Shown piece after piece: positions 17,133 through 25,780 of a stretch of 36,668 nucleotides of DNA. The notes beneath the pieces were generated by a model that worked only from the letters and a program-made list of their open reading frames with translations, was not told the origin of the DNA and made no database searches. A program made the translations under genes and the position numbers. Each line of letters opens with the position of its first letter. Position 1 is the stretch's first letter. The stretch is taken from contig CAJTLS010000014.1 of the NCBI GenBank assembly GCA_910577295.1, forward strand, positions 30,153 to 66,820, read 5' to 3'. This DNA is from an uncultured Eubacterium sp. Its GTDB lineage: Bacteria; Bacillota; Clostridia; Lachnospirales; Lachnospiraceae.

Positions 17133-17963
17133 ATGAGAAAAAAGTTTATGAGATTTCCGGAAGGAAAAACTAAGGTAGTTACGTTAAGTTATGACGATTG
17201 CATAGAGGAAGATGAGTTGTTGATTAAACTCATGGAAAAATATAAAATTAAAGGAACATTCAATCTTATACCGGGATGGTTTGCGCAAGAGGGAACTACA
17301 TATCCGGAAGGAGAGAATTATCGTTTGCTTACGGCCTCCGCGGCAAAGAACTTGTATTCGCATCCGCTGGTGGAGGTGGCGAATCACGGCTTTGAGCATA
17401 AATACATGAATACGCTTACCACATGGGAGATGGCGGAAGAGATGCAAAAGTGCCGTGAGGCGTTAGAAACCATGTTTGGAAGAATTGTAAAGGGGATGGC
17501 ATATCCTTATGGATGGTATGACGAAACGCTTAAAAGTGTGCTGGCGATGAGCGGGGTGACATATTCACGTACGGTGGAAAGTACGTTGGCGTTTGATTTT
17601 CCAGATGACTGGTTGAAATGGCATCCGACCTGTCATCACGATTATCCTCAACTGTCTGAACTCACAAAGCAGTTTGTCGATATGAAAGTGACGGAATGGC
17701 CTAAGATGTTCTATCTTTGGGGACATACATTTGAATTTGAGGATAACGATAACTGGTGGGTAATTGAAGACTTTATGAAAACCGTTTCGGAAAGAGAGGA
17801 TATTTGGTATGCCACGAACGGTGAGATTTACGATTACGTGAAAGCATATGAGAATCTGGATATTTCAGCAGACGGTAAGCGCATCGTGAATCCGGCGAAG
17901 TTTCCGGTATGGGTAGAAATTGATGGTGACTGTCATATGATTGAGGATGAATTGGTAATCTGA
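17133..17963 (+). CDS. Polysaccharide deacetylase (NodB-like) family protein
   Basis: A 276-aa carbohydrate esterase 4-type protein that would remove N- or O-acetyl groups from a glycan. The expected motifs are present: motif 1 as LSYDDC (Asp21/Asp22), motif 2 as His85-x3-His89 in NHGFEHKY, and motif 3-like MAYPYGWYD. It has no signal peptide, so it may act on a cytoplasmic precursor or be a CE4-like enzyme of other specificity. ATG 17133 has GGAGG five nt upstream; the in-frame ATG at 17121 precedes that site and is rejected. The gene is bracketed by two copies of a 35-bp repeat, and neighbours are glycan genes. Confidence 0.85.
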   Translation: MRKKFMRFPEGKTKVVTLSYDDCIEEDELLIKLMEKYKIKGTFNLIPGWFAQEGTTYPEGENYRLLTASAAKNLYSHPLVEVANHGFEHKYMNTLTTWEMAEEMQKCREALETMFGRIVKGMAYPYGWYDETLKSVLAMSGVTYSRTVESTLAFDFPDDWLKWHPTCHHDYPQLSELTKQFVDMKVTEWPKMFYLWGHTFEFEDNDNWWVIEDFMKTVSEREDIWYATNGEIYDYVKAYENLDISADGKRIVNPAKFPVWVEIDGDCHMIEDELVI

Positions 17964-17998
17964 TAGTGTGAAAAAGCAAGCTGATGCATTGATTTTTC
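17964..17998. repeat. Intergenic repeat, copy B (3' side of the deacetylase gene)
   Basis: Partner of the copy at 17055-17089 (30/35 identical). In this copy GTGAAAAA (17968-17975) pairs with TTTTTCAC (17993-18000), so the transcript can form an 8-bp stem. No T-tract follows, so it is not a classical terminator. Confidence 0.7.
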
Positions 17999-18028
17999 AC
18001 AGAAATGAGGATTAATAAGGAGGAGAAT

Positions 18029-19006
18029 ATGAAAAAAATTATTCGTTTATCTGGCTTATTGTTATTTATTTTGTTAGCCTGTGCATTTTCGGATAATAGC
18101 AAAATCAAGGCGGCTACACCTGTAGAAAAATGGGGGCGGCTAAGAGTATCCAGTACGAACATTGTCAGTGAGAGCGGCAAGAAAGTGCAGTTAAAGGGTG
18201 TGAGCACACATGGAATCGCATGGTTTCCGCAATATGTCAATTCCTCCTGCTTTCGAAGTTTCCGCAAGATGGGAGCGAATACAATCCGTCTGGCGCTGTA
18301 CAGCGACCCTGGTGCGGGATTTTCCACGAAACTTTATAAGAACGTAGAAGACGGCGTGAAATATGCAACCGAACTGGGCATGTACGTTATCATTGACTGG
18401 CATATACTCAGTGATGGGAATCCCAAAAAATATCAGAAGCAGGCGTTGAAGTTTTTTACTCATTTCGCTAAAAAATATAAGAAGCAAAAAAATGTTTTAT
18501 ATGAAATCTGCAATGAGCCGAATGGGGATGTGACATGGAAAAGGGATATTAAACCATATGCCAATAAGGTTATTAAATGTATTCGAAAATATGATAAAAA
18601 GAATATCATTATTGTCGGTACGCCGACATGGTCACAGGATGTAGACGTGGCGGCACAGAGTCCTCTGAAACAGAAAAATCTTGTTTACACCTTGCATTTT
18701 TACGCGGCTACACACACGGATTCCATAAGGAATAAACTGAAAACCGCTTATGCATCTGGTCTGCCGGTTTTGGTTTCCGAATTTAATATCTGCGATGCTT
18801 CCGGAAACGGAAACATTGACAAAGGAAGCGCAAAGAAGTGGATGAAGTTACTGAAACAGTATAAGATTGGTTATGTGGCATGGAATGTGTCGAATAAAAA
18901 TGAGACATCCGCGCTGCTCCGGCCAAGCTGCCGGAAGACAGGCGGGTTTACGAAGAAAAATTTGTCAAAGACAGGAAAATGGATTACCGGTCAATGGAAA
19001 AAATAG
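18029..19006 (+). CDS. Secreted glycoside hydrolase family 5 (endoglucanase-like)
   Basis: A 325-aa exported (beta/alpha)8-barrel glycosidase, probably an endo-beta-1,4-glucanase or related beta-glycanase. The N-terminus is a signal sequence (MKKIIRLSGLLLFILLAC). The LLAC could be a weak lipobox; otherwise cleavage near KAA at about residue 29 is likely. GH5 features are QLKGVSTHGIAWFP, NTIRLALY, YVIIDWHI, the acid/base Glu163 in YEICNEPNG, HFYAATH, and the nucleophile Glu251 in VLVSEFNI. There is no carbohydrate-binding or sorting domain. ATG 18029 follows AAGGAGG; the ATG at 18005 lies before it. The subfamily cannot be fixed from sequence reading alone. Confidence 0.9.
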   Translation: MKKIIRLSGLLLFILLACAFSDNSKIKAATPVEKWGRLRVSSTNIVSESGKKVQLKGVSTHGIAWFPQYVNSSCFRSFRKMGANTIRLALYSDPGAGFSTKLYKNVEDGVKYATELGMYVIIDWHILSDGNPKKYQKQALKFFTHFAKKYKKQKNVLYEICNEPNGDVTWKRDIKPYANKVIKCIRKYDKKNIIIVGTPTWSQDVDVAAQSPLKQKNLVYTLHFYAATHTDSIRNKLKTAYASGLPVLVSEFNICDASGNGNIDKGSAKKWMKLLKQYKIGYVAWNVSNKNETSALLRPSCRKTGGFTKKNLSKTGKWITGQWKK

Positions 19007-19044
19007 AATGGATGAATTTGTACTTTTGAAAGTGTTTCGGACAG

Positions 19045-19073
19045 TTGACAACCATTTTACATATCAGTATAAT
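19045..19073 (+). promoter_or_regulatory. Perfect consensus sigma-A promoter before the DUF4867-like gene
   Basis: TTGACA (19045-19050), 17-bp spacer, TATAAT (19068-19073): both hexamers and the spacing are ideal. The gene starts 34 nt downstream with an AGGAGG site. Confidence 0.85.
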
Positions 19074-19106
19074 GAAAAATAAATATACATAGTAGGAGGT
19101 ATTTTA

Positions 19107-19736
19107 ATGAGTATTCAAATTCAAAAGGTAACGGATGCAAGTTTCAAAAAGTATGGGCGTATATTGACGGGTGAGTATGATGTGACAGAGTTAATCGATG
19201 CGATGCAGCAGACTGATTGTCCTGCAGATGATGTTATTTATATTCCATCGGATGCTCAAATTGAAAAGCTGCCTGTAATGAAAGACTTTACTGATAGTTT
19301 ATATGGCGGATTGCCTATTCAGATTGGTTACTGCAATGGTTTTAACAAGAAGTTGAACGCTGTTGAATATCATCGTTCTTCGGAAGTGAATGTAGCATGT
19401 ACGGATTTGATACTGCTGATTGGCTGCCAACAGGATATTGAGCCGGATAATACTTATGATACAGGCAAAATAGAAGCTTTCCTTCTGCCGAAGGGAACGG
19501 TTGCGGAAGTTTATGCTACCACGTTACATTATGCGCCTTGTAGCGTAGATAATAATCCGTTCCGCTGCGTTGTCGTATTGCCGAAAGATACGAATTTGGA
19601 ACTTGTTGCCGAGCCGGAGGCAGCAAAAGAGGATGCGTTGCTTGTAGCACGGAATAAATGGTTGATTGCTCATAAAGATGCGGATATTGATGGTGCTTTT
19701 AATGGTTTAAAGGGTGAAAATATCTGTGTCGACTAA
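19107..19736 (+). CDS. Cupin-like protein of DUF4867 type, function unknown
   Basis: A 209-aa soluble protein. The central part (HRSSEVNVACTDLILLIGC, KIEAFLLPKGTVAEVY, TLHYAPC, FRCVVVLPK) resembles the ureidoglycolate-lyase-like cupin arrangement of DUF4867 proteins found in Firmicutes, which suggests binding of a small sugar or acid. The family name is given from memory of its pattern; no enzymatic function is established. It has a perfect consensus promoter and an AGGAGG ribosome site, so it is probably well expressed. Its 3' end overlaps the start of the beta-helix gene by 11-23 bp, depending on the start chosen. Confidence 0.7.
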   Translation: MSIQIQKVTDASFKKYGRILTGEYDVTELIDAMQQTDCPADDVIYIPSDAQIEKLPVMKDFTDSLYGGLPIQIGYCNGFNKKLNAVEYHRSSEVNVACTDLILLIGCQQDIEPDNTYDTGKIEAFLLPKGTVAEVYATTLHYAPCSVDNNPFRCVVVLPKDTNLELVAEPEAAKEDALLVARNKWLIAHKDADIDGAFNGLKGENICVD

Positions 19737-21801
19737 GTATTCGTTTGTTAATATTTACGTAAAAATCGTATTTGGGTGTATTCTTTTTGTATGTTTAAGT
19801 ATGCTGCCCCTGCCTTTGTGCGCGCGGGCAGCAACAAAGCAAATCAATATCACGACGAAAAATTACAATGGCGGAAAAGCCATTCAGGAAGCTTTGGATT
19901 TGCAAAGCGGGGAAAAACCAAAATATGAGCAACTGACAGTGTATATTCAGGGGGGAACATACAATATCACCAGCTCATTACTCGTTTACAGTAATACGAG
20001 AATATGCGCAGACGGCGATACTATGATATATTATTGCAGAACGGACAATGCTTCGGAGAAGCAGGGGCGCGCGCCGATTATATCCAATGCCTGTTCGGGG
20101 AAGAGAGGATATGAGGGTGCGGGTAACATTACAATAGAAGGGGGAACCTGGGATTTTCAGGGGCATACGGAAGGCGACCATTATGGTATGACGATGGAAG
20201 CGTTCCGCTTTATGCACGGAAAGAACATCAACATTCGAAATGTGGCGATGAGAAATTTGTACCGCAGTCATTTTCTTACATTAGAGGGAGTTCAGAACGT
20301 GGAAGTGAAGGGATGCACGTTCCATGATTATACCAATCCCTCAATTAGAAAAGAAGCAATCCATATTGATTGTGTACACAATGACCATATGGCGCCCTCA
20401 AATCAGGAAAATATTATATATGATGACAGCATTTGTAAAAATATTTCGATAAGCAACTGTGATTTTTCCCATGTGCCGAGGGGAATTGGTACACATGTAG
20501 CCGTGGCAGGATTATTTCCATCGAATATTGTTATTTCCGATAATACATTTTCGGATATTACATATGAAGCGATAAAAGCGTATCATTATAAAGATGTATT
20601 AATTTCCGGAAATATAATTACACGTGCCGGCTGCGGGATTAAATGCTATCTATATTCGGCGGATAGTGATAAGGATGAAGAATCCAGAACAAATTATGTG
20701 GCTGCGCTGCCGGGAACGCAGGTGGAAAGTGTTCCGGCATATCAGAACATAGTTATTCAGGGGAATACGATTCGCGAAGTTACGGATGCCAAAATCGGTT
20801 TTGGGATTCATGTAGTGGGGAATGCCAGCCGGATTATAAGCGGTGTGACGGTAGCCTATAACGTCATTACCATATCTGGAACATTACCGGCGACGAAGCG
20901 CTCGGCAATTTATGTGAAATATGGGAATAACATTCGGCTTGTTTCGAATCGGATTTACCGTTCCGGTCAGACGGGAATATTGATTGCCTACGGAAACAAT
21001 ATTGCTGCGTCAGGTAATGTTATTATCACCTCAGGTGGGAACGGATTGACGGCAAGATACTGTCAGAGGGTTAATTGTAACGGCAATTCGATTAAATGGG
21101 CGGGAAAGCGCGGCCTGCAATATAAGGCGACGAAGAATAGCCGTATAGAGGGAAATGCTATCTGGAAAGATAAGGAAGGCAGTATTGCCTTGACAGACGG
21201 GAGCGATAGTGTTGTAGTGAACAAAAACAGAATGACCTATTCTAAGAAAAATGCAATCGGTGTCTCTTCGAGCAGGAAAGCAGAGATTACTTATAATACC
21301 ATTCAATCTCCAAAAAAATTCGGTATTTATGCCTACAAGGCAGACAGGAGCAAAATACGGAAAAATAACGTGAAAAAGAGCAAGAGTACTGCCATTATAG
21401 GTTCTACCAGTTCGAAAATAATCGTAACGAAAAATACGATTGATAAGACCGGAAAGTATGGTATTCTATTTACCAGCGCCAAGAGCTGCCACGCTAAGGG
21501 TAACTCGATTCAGAAGACAAAGAAATATGGTATTATTTATTCCAGCAACAGTAAAAATAAGAAACAGAATTTGAATTATCCGAATGTGCACCTGAAAAAA
21601 GGGGAAAAGGAAATTACCGGTTTTACTTATAAAAATATGCGGGTTCGCGCCGCGAAAGGAAAGAAAGCAAAACTGACGAAGACGAAGAAAGACGGCAAAT
21701 TTGTCATAAAAGTACCGAAGCTTAAGAAAAAGCAGATGTATGTGATTCGTGTAGAAGACAAATCCGGAAATTATCTGGAGAAAGAAGCATTTGTAAAATA
21801 A
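19726..21801 (+). CDS. Secreted right-handed parallel beta-helix protein
   Basis: A ~691-aa exported protein. After a signal peptide (hydrophobic segment ending LPLCARAA) come many PbH1-type turns with recurring N-x-I/V and G-N-x-I patterns, for example NITIEGGTWDFQGH, NISISNCDFSHV, NIVISDNTFSDI and DVLISGNIITRAG. This is the pectate-lyase-like solenoid of polysaccharide lyases, epimerases and adhesins. The last ~90 residues are lysine-rich and Ig-like (EITGFTYKNMRVRAAKGKKA). No catalytic set can be named. GTG 19726 is preferred because AAAGGG lies about 11 nt upstream; GTG 19714 would add four residues but has no ribosome site. It overlaps the upstream gene and is probably co-expressed. Confidence 0.8.
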   Translation: MSTKYSFVNIYVKIVFGCILFVCLSMLPLPLCARAATKQINITTKNYNGGKAIQEALDLQSGEKPKYEQLTVYIQGGTYNITSSLLVYSNTRICADGDTMIYYCRTDNASEKQGRAPIISNACSGKRGYEGAGNITIEGGTWDFQGHTEGDHYGMTMEAFRFMHGKNINIRNVAMRNLYRSHFLTLEGVQNVEVKGCTFHDYTNPSIRKEAIHIDCVHNDHMAPSNQENIIYDDSICKNISISNCDFSHVPRGIGTHVAVAGLFPSNIVISDNTFSDITYEAIKAYHYKDVLISGNIITRAGCGIKCYLYSADSDKDEESRTNYVAALPGTQVESVPAYQNIVIQGNTIREVTDAKIGFGIHVVGNASRIISGVTVAYNVITISGTLPATKRSAIYVKYGNNIRLVSNRIYRSGQTGILIAYGNNIAASGNVIITSGGNGLTARYCQRVNCNGNSIKWAGKRGLQYKATKNSRIEGNAIWKDKEGSIALTDGSDSVVVNKNRMTYSKKNAIGVSSSRKAEITYNTIQSPKKFGIYAYKADRSKIRKNNVKKSKSTAIIGSTSSKIIVTKNTIDKTGKYGILFTSAKSCHAKGNSIQKTKKYGIIYSSNSKNKKQNLNYPNVHLKKGEKEITGFTYKNMRVRAAKGKKAKLTKTKKDGKFVIKVPKLKKKQMYVIRVEDKSGNYLEKEAFVK

Positions 21802-21817
21802 GCCGATTTTTAGAAAG

Positions 21818-21883
21818 AAAAAAGACTGCTGATTATCCGATGGGGAAACCTCGCATTGCGGATAAATCAGGCAGTCTTTTTTT
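21818..21883. terminator. Bidirectional terminator between beta-helix gene and glmS
   Basis: The left arm (AAAAAAGACTGCTGATTATCC) pairs with the right arm (GGATAAATCAGGCAGTCTTTTTTT), with two single-base bulges. It is flanked by A- and T-runs, so it can terminate both convergent genes. Confidence 0.85.
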
Positions 21884-21949
21884 GGAGTGGCGTGCGTTTC
21901 AACCGCCGCTTTCTTATATGATAGGAAAGTCCGACTTGTTATCGTCAGG

Positions 21950-23773
21950 CTATTCAACCGTTACACTCTTGGCCAGATTTCTTGGCTGGTCAACATTAAG
22001 TCCCTTTTCCACGGAAACATAGTAAGCCAGATATTGTAAAACCACCGTTGCCACAAACGGGGCGAACAGCGGATTTGTTTCTGGCAATACAATATGGTAA
22101 TCACAAAGGGCGGCGTCGACGGAAGCATCGGCTCCGGTAATGAGAATGACGCGGGCTCCTCGTGAACGCACTTCCTGAACGTTGGAAATAATTTTTGCAT
22201 AGACATCCGGCTGAGTTGCCAGTGCGATGACAGGTACATTATCCGTAATCAGGGAAATGGTTCCGTGTTTTAACTCACCGGCGGCATAAGCTTCGGAATG
22301 AATGTAACTAATTTCTTTTAATTTTAACGAACCCTCGCAGGAAAGAGCATAATCCAGACCTCTGCCGAGGAAAAAGATGTCTGTTGCGCTTGTCAGTCGT
22401 TTGGCAATTCGCTCTGTCTGTGAATCATATCCGAGCACATCCTCTACTTTATCTACGGTAGACATCAGTTCCTTTGTATATTCCTGTGCCTGCGCTTCGG
22501 TGATTTTGCCGCTCACAAGGGCAAAACGAAATGCAATCAGATACATAACGGCAACTTGCACGCTGTAGGCCTTTGTACTGGCAACGGCGATTTCCGGCCC
22601 GGCATGGGTATACAATACATAGTCGCTTTCACGGGCGATAGAAGAGCCCTTTACATTGACAACGGACAAGGTTTTTGCCCCACGCTCTTTGGCTAACCGG
22701 AGAGCGGCAAGGGTATCTGCTGTTTCGCCGGATTGGGAAACCGTGATGAGAAGAGTTTTTTCGTCGATGATTGGGTTCTGATAGCGGAATTCAGAAGCAA
22801 TATCCACCGTAACGGGAACACGGCATAGACGCTCAATCATACTTTTTCCCATGAGACCTGCATGCATCGCAGTTCCGCATGCAGTAATAACAATCCGGTT
22901 AATATTTTCAAAAATGGTGTTATCCACATTGTCAGCGCTAAAATCCGGCAGGTCATTCACGATGCGGGGGCGTATGGTATTACGGAGAGCTTCCGGCTGT
23001 TCATGGATTTCTTTCATCATAAAATAATCATAGCCGCCTTTTTTGGCAGATGCCATATCCCAGCTTATATGATGGATATGTGGTCCGTAAATTTCAAGAT
23101 TTTCGTCCTTGACGATAATTTCATCTTTTGTTATTTTGGCGATATGCCCCTCTTTTAACACAAAGTAGTGTTTCGTATAGCTTACAAGCGCAACCATGTC
23201 GGAGGCAATAATGGAACCTCTGTCTGTATGCGCCGCTACAAGGGGACTGCCGTTGCGCACGGCATAGATGACTTCCGGTATATCGGAGAACATAATACAG
23301 AAGCCGTATGCGCCCTCCAACTTGGAAATGGCTTTGCGTATAGCGGCTTCCGGGTCGCCGGTATAGCAGTCATCAATTACCATGGCGGCAATTTCCGTGT
23401 CGGTTTGGGAAACCGGTTCTTTTCCCTTTTCTAATAATTCTTCCTGAAGCTGTTTATAATTTTCAATGATTCCATTGTGAATCAGTGTTACTTTTCCGGC
23501 GCTGTGAGGATGGGAGTTTGTATCTGATACACCGCCGTGAGTAGCCCAGCGGGTATGGCCGATTCCACATGTCGTCACATCCTGCCCGGCCTCGGACGCA
23601 ACTTTGTCCTTTAAGCAGGCAACTTTTCCTATTGTTTTAATTGTCTTTATTCCTTGCGGCTGACAGTAGGCAATGCCGGCGCTGTCATAGCCGCGATACT
23701 CCAAAGTCTGCAGACCTTTAATGAGAGCTTTTTTAGCATCATCCAGTCCAACATATCCAATAATTCCACACAT
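21950..23773 (-). CDS. glmS: Glutamine-fructose-6-phosphate aminotransferase (isomerizing)
   Basis: It makes glucosamine-6-phosphate from fructose-6-phosphate and glutamine, the first committed step to peptidoglycan and amino sugars. The 607-aa protein begins MCGIIGYVG, giving the N-terminal nucleophilic Cys after Met removal. The glutaminase domain follows (RGYDSAGIAY, GHTRWATHG, HNGIIENY), then two SIS domains (TVSQSGETADTLAAL; SYIHSEAYAAGELKHG) and the C-terminal tail LNVDQPRNLAKSVTVE. The start at 23773 is required by the Cys and supported by GGAGG; the longer frame to 23815 is rejected. No glmS ribozyme was recognised in the ~90-nt leader. Confidence 0.98.
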   Translation of the reverse strand: MCGIIGYVGLDDAKKALIKGLQTLEYRGYDSAGIAYCQPQGIKTIKTIGKVACLKDKVASEAGQDVTTCGIGHTRWATHGGVSDTNSHPHSAGKVTLIHNGIIENYKQLQEELLEKGKEPVSQTDTEIAAMVIDDCYTGDPEAAIRKAISKLEGAYGFCIMFSDIPEVIYAVRNGSPLVAAHTDRGSIIASDMVALVSYTKHYFVLKEGHIAKITKDEIIVKDENLEIYGPHIHHISWDMASAKKGGYDYFMMKEIHEQPEALRNTIRPRIVNDLPDFSADNVDNTIFENINRIVITACGTAMHAGLMGKSMIERLCRVPVTVDIASEFRYQNPIIDEKTLLITVSQSGETADTLAALRLAKERGAKTLSVVNVKGSSIARESDYVLYTHAGPEIAVASTKAYSVQVAVMYLIAFRFALVSGKITEAQAQEYTKELMSTVDKVEDVLGYDSQTERIAKRLTSATDIFFLGRGLDYALSCEGSLKLKEISYIHSEAYAAGELKHGTISLITDNVPVIALATQPDVYAKIISNVQEVRSRGARVILITGADASVDAALCDYHIVLPETNPLFAPFVATVVLQYLAYYVSVEKGLNVDQPRNLAKSVTVE

Positions 23774-23867
23774 AATAATCCTCCATTCCGAATACGTTTT
23801 TGTTCGGGAAAACACAAGAGAACAACGGTAAGAGCGTTATTCCTTTGATTCTTCTTTTATTATATGA

Positions 23868-23896
23868 ATAGTATCATTTCTTATGTATGGTGTCAA
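23868..23896 (-). promoter_or_regulatory. Predicted glmS promoter
   Basis: On the minus strand TTGACA (complement of 23891-23896), 17-bp spacer, TACTAT (complement of 23868-23873). The transcript would carry about 85-90 nt of leader before the glmS ATG. Together with the aroB promoter it accounts for the 304-bp divergent region 23774-24077, where no gene is seen. Confidence 0.75.
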
Positions 23897-24020
23897 GATT
23901 TAGCGGTGCTCTGGAAACGAGGGAAACAATAATTTTTCGGGGAGCGATACAAGGATGAGATACGGTATTATACCCATAGTTTTGAAAACTACAAAGGAAG
24001 CAATCGCTTTGGTTTTTCAG

Positions 24021-24049
24021 TTGCAAAAATACAAGGTATGCGATATACT
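24021..24049 (+). promoter_or_regulatory. Predicted aroB promoter
   Basis: TTGCAA (24021-24026), 17-bp spacer, TATACT (24044-24049). The aroB start lies 28 nt downstream, behind AAGGGGG. Confidence 0.65.
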
Positions 24050-24077
24050 GAAATAGATTTTACAAGGGGGATGAGAG

Positions 24078-25190
24078 ATGAGCTGTTTTCGGGTAGAATT
24101 AAAAAAAGTAGTAGATGATTCATATGATGTACAGATTGGTAAAAATCTGACAGATACGTTGATTCATGATATAGAGAATGGTCTTGCGCAGGGCAAAAAA
24201 AGGTTTGCGATAGTTACCGATTCGACGGTAAAACCTCTGTATGCGGATTCGATTGCAGAGAAATTGGAAAAAGCGGGATATGCCAATGATATATTTGTGT
24301 TTCCTGCCGGAGAAAAAAGTAAAGTTCGCGCGACAAAAGAAGCGTTGGAAGACGCAATGCTTGCGAAAGGATACCGCAGGGATTGTTGTGTGATAGCGGT
24401 CGGCGGCGGCGTTGTTACGGATTTGGCAGGTTTTCTCGCAGGAACTTACGGGCGCGGCGTGCCGTTTATTAATTACTCAACTACGTTATTGTCAGCGGCC
24501 GATGCGTCGATAGGAGGGAAAACGGCGGTTGACACGGATTTGGCAACGAATCTGATTGGACTGATTTATCAGCCTTTAAAAGTTTATGTGGATATTGACA
24601 CATGGAAAACTCTGCCGATGGGACATCGGATTAATGGGATGGCGGAGACAATCAAGCATGCCTGTCTGGCAGATTCGGAATTGTTTTCCTATATTGAGGA
24701 GCACGGGGAGGAGATACTGGCCTGTGACGAGGCGGCATGCATTTATATTTCTGAGCACAACTGTGCGGTAAAATATGAAGTTGTTATGAAAGATGAAAAG
24801 GAGAAGAATCTGCGTGAAATTTTGAATCTGGGACATACGGTGGGACGTGCGGTGGAAACTGTGAGCGACTATCGACTTCTTCACGGTGAGGCAGTGGCGA
24901 TAGGGATGGCAGCGCAGGTAAATCTCGGGTGCCGGTGCGGATATCTGACAGAAGAGGAGAGAGACCGTGTAGTCAGCCTGTTTGAGAAGATAGGACTTCC
25001 GGTCACGATTCCGGCATATATTGATAAAGAGGCGCTTGTAGACAAACTATATACAGACAAGAAAGTGAGGGATGGCAGACTGCGATTTGTATTTCAGAAA
25101 GGCATTGGTGATGTGATGACGTTTGGTGAGGAAGTATATGCCAGACCGGTAAGTGAAGAGGAAATATGCGCAATTCTTATGGAAATGTAA
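24078..25190 (+). CDS. aroB: 3-dehydroquinate synthase
   Basis: It cyclises DAHP to 3-dehydroquinate in the shikimate pathway, using NAD+ and a divalent metal. The 370-aa protein has the NAD-binding GGGVVTDLAGF (109-119), TTLLSAADASIGGKTAVD, and three metal ligands in the usual contexts: Glu190 (MAETIKHA), His253 (LNLGHTVG) and His269 (LLHGEAVAIGM). Arg257 stands where most DHQ synthases have a second His (GHTxGHAxE). No other shikimate gene is nearby. It is followed 35 nt later by lemA. A related sugar-phosphate cyclase is a less likely alternative. Confidence 0.9.
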   Translation: MSCFRVELKKVVDDSYDVQIGKNLTDTLIHDIENGLAQGKKRFAIVTDSTVKPLYADSIAEKLEKAGYANDIFVFPAGEKSKVRATKEALEDAMLAKGYRRDCCVIAVGGGVVTDLAGFLAGTYGRGVPFINYSTTLLSAADASIGGKTAVDTDLATNLIGLIYQPLKVYVDIDTWKTLPMGHRINGMAETIKHACLADSELFSYIEEHGEEILACDEAACIYISEHNCAVKYEVVMKDEKEKNLREILNLGHTVGRAVETVSDYRLLHGEAVAIGMAAQVNLGCRCGYLTEEERDRVVSLFEKIGLPVTIPAYIDKEALVDKLYTDKKVRDGRLRFVFQKGIGDVMTFGEEVYARPVSEEEICAILMEM

Positions 25191-25225
25191 AAAACGATAA
25201 CAGACAAAAAGCAGGAGGAAAGAAA

Positions 25226-25780
25226 ATGATAGTTGGTATTGTAATTGGAGTGATTGTTCTCATTCTCATACTTTATGTAATTGGATGTTACAATAAGTTA
25301 GTGAGAGGAAGAGTCACAGTAGAAGAAGCATTTGCGACGATGGACGTCTATTTAAAGAAACGGTTTGACCTCATACCGAATTTGGTTGAAACCGTAAAAG
25401 GATATGCGTCCCATGAGAAAGAGACGCTTGAACAGGTCGTGGCATTACGCAATCAATCGTATGATGGTATGAGTGATGATGAGAAAGTGGCAAATGGCGT
25501 CGCCATATCACAGGCGATTCCGAAAATTATGGCTATAGCCGAGGCATATCCGGATTTAAAGGCGAACAGCAATTTTTTGGAACTGAGCTCACAGCTAGAG
25601 ACGGTAGAAAATGATATTGCAAATTCACGTAAATATTATAATGGGGCGGTCAAGCGTTATAACCTGACGGTGCAGTCCGTACCAAGTAATATAATAGCAG
25701 GCATTTTCCATTTTGAAACAAAGAAAATGTATGAAGTTGAAAACACGTCGGAACGTCAGAATGTAAAGGTGGAATTTTAG
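25226..25780 (+). CDS. LemA family membrane protein
   Basis: A 184-aa protein with one N-terminal transmembrane helix (IVGIVIGVIVLILILYVIG) followed by the LemA helical bundle: YNKLVRGRVTVEEAFATMDV, KRFDLIPNLVETVKGYASHE, and the C-terminal YNLTVQSVPSNIIAGIFHF. LemA proteins are N-out, single-pass proteins of uncertain function, often paired with a DUF2207 or YgcG-type protein, as here. ATG 25226 follows AGGAGG (25213-25218). The stop codon is immediately followed by the ATG of the DUF2207 gene, so the two are translationally coupled. Confidence 0.92.
   Translation: MIVGIVIGVIVLILILYVIGCYNKLVRGRVTVEEAFATMDVYLKKRFDLIPNLVETVKGYASHEKETLEQVVALRNQSYDGMSDDEKVANGVAISQAIPKIMAIAEAYPDLKANSNFLELSSQLETVENDIANSRKYYNGAVKRYNLTVQSVPSNIIAGIFHFETKKMYEVENTSERQNVKVEF

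Noticed and set aside
23774..23870. glmS ribozyme in the glmS leader
   Set aside because: The leader is only ~90 nt and does not show the conserved AGCGCC-type core or pseudoknot elements that I know; the promoter position also leaves too little room.
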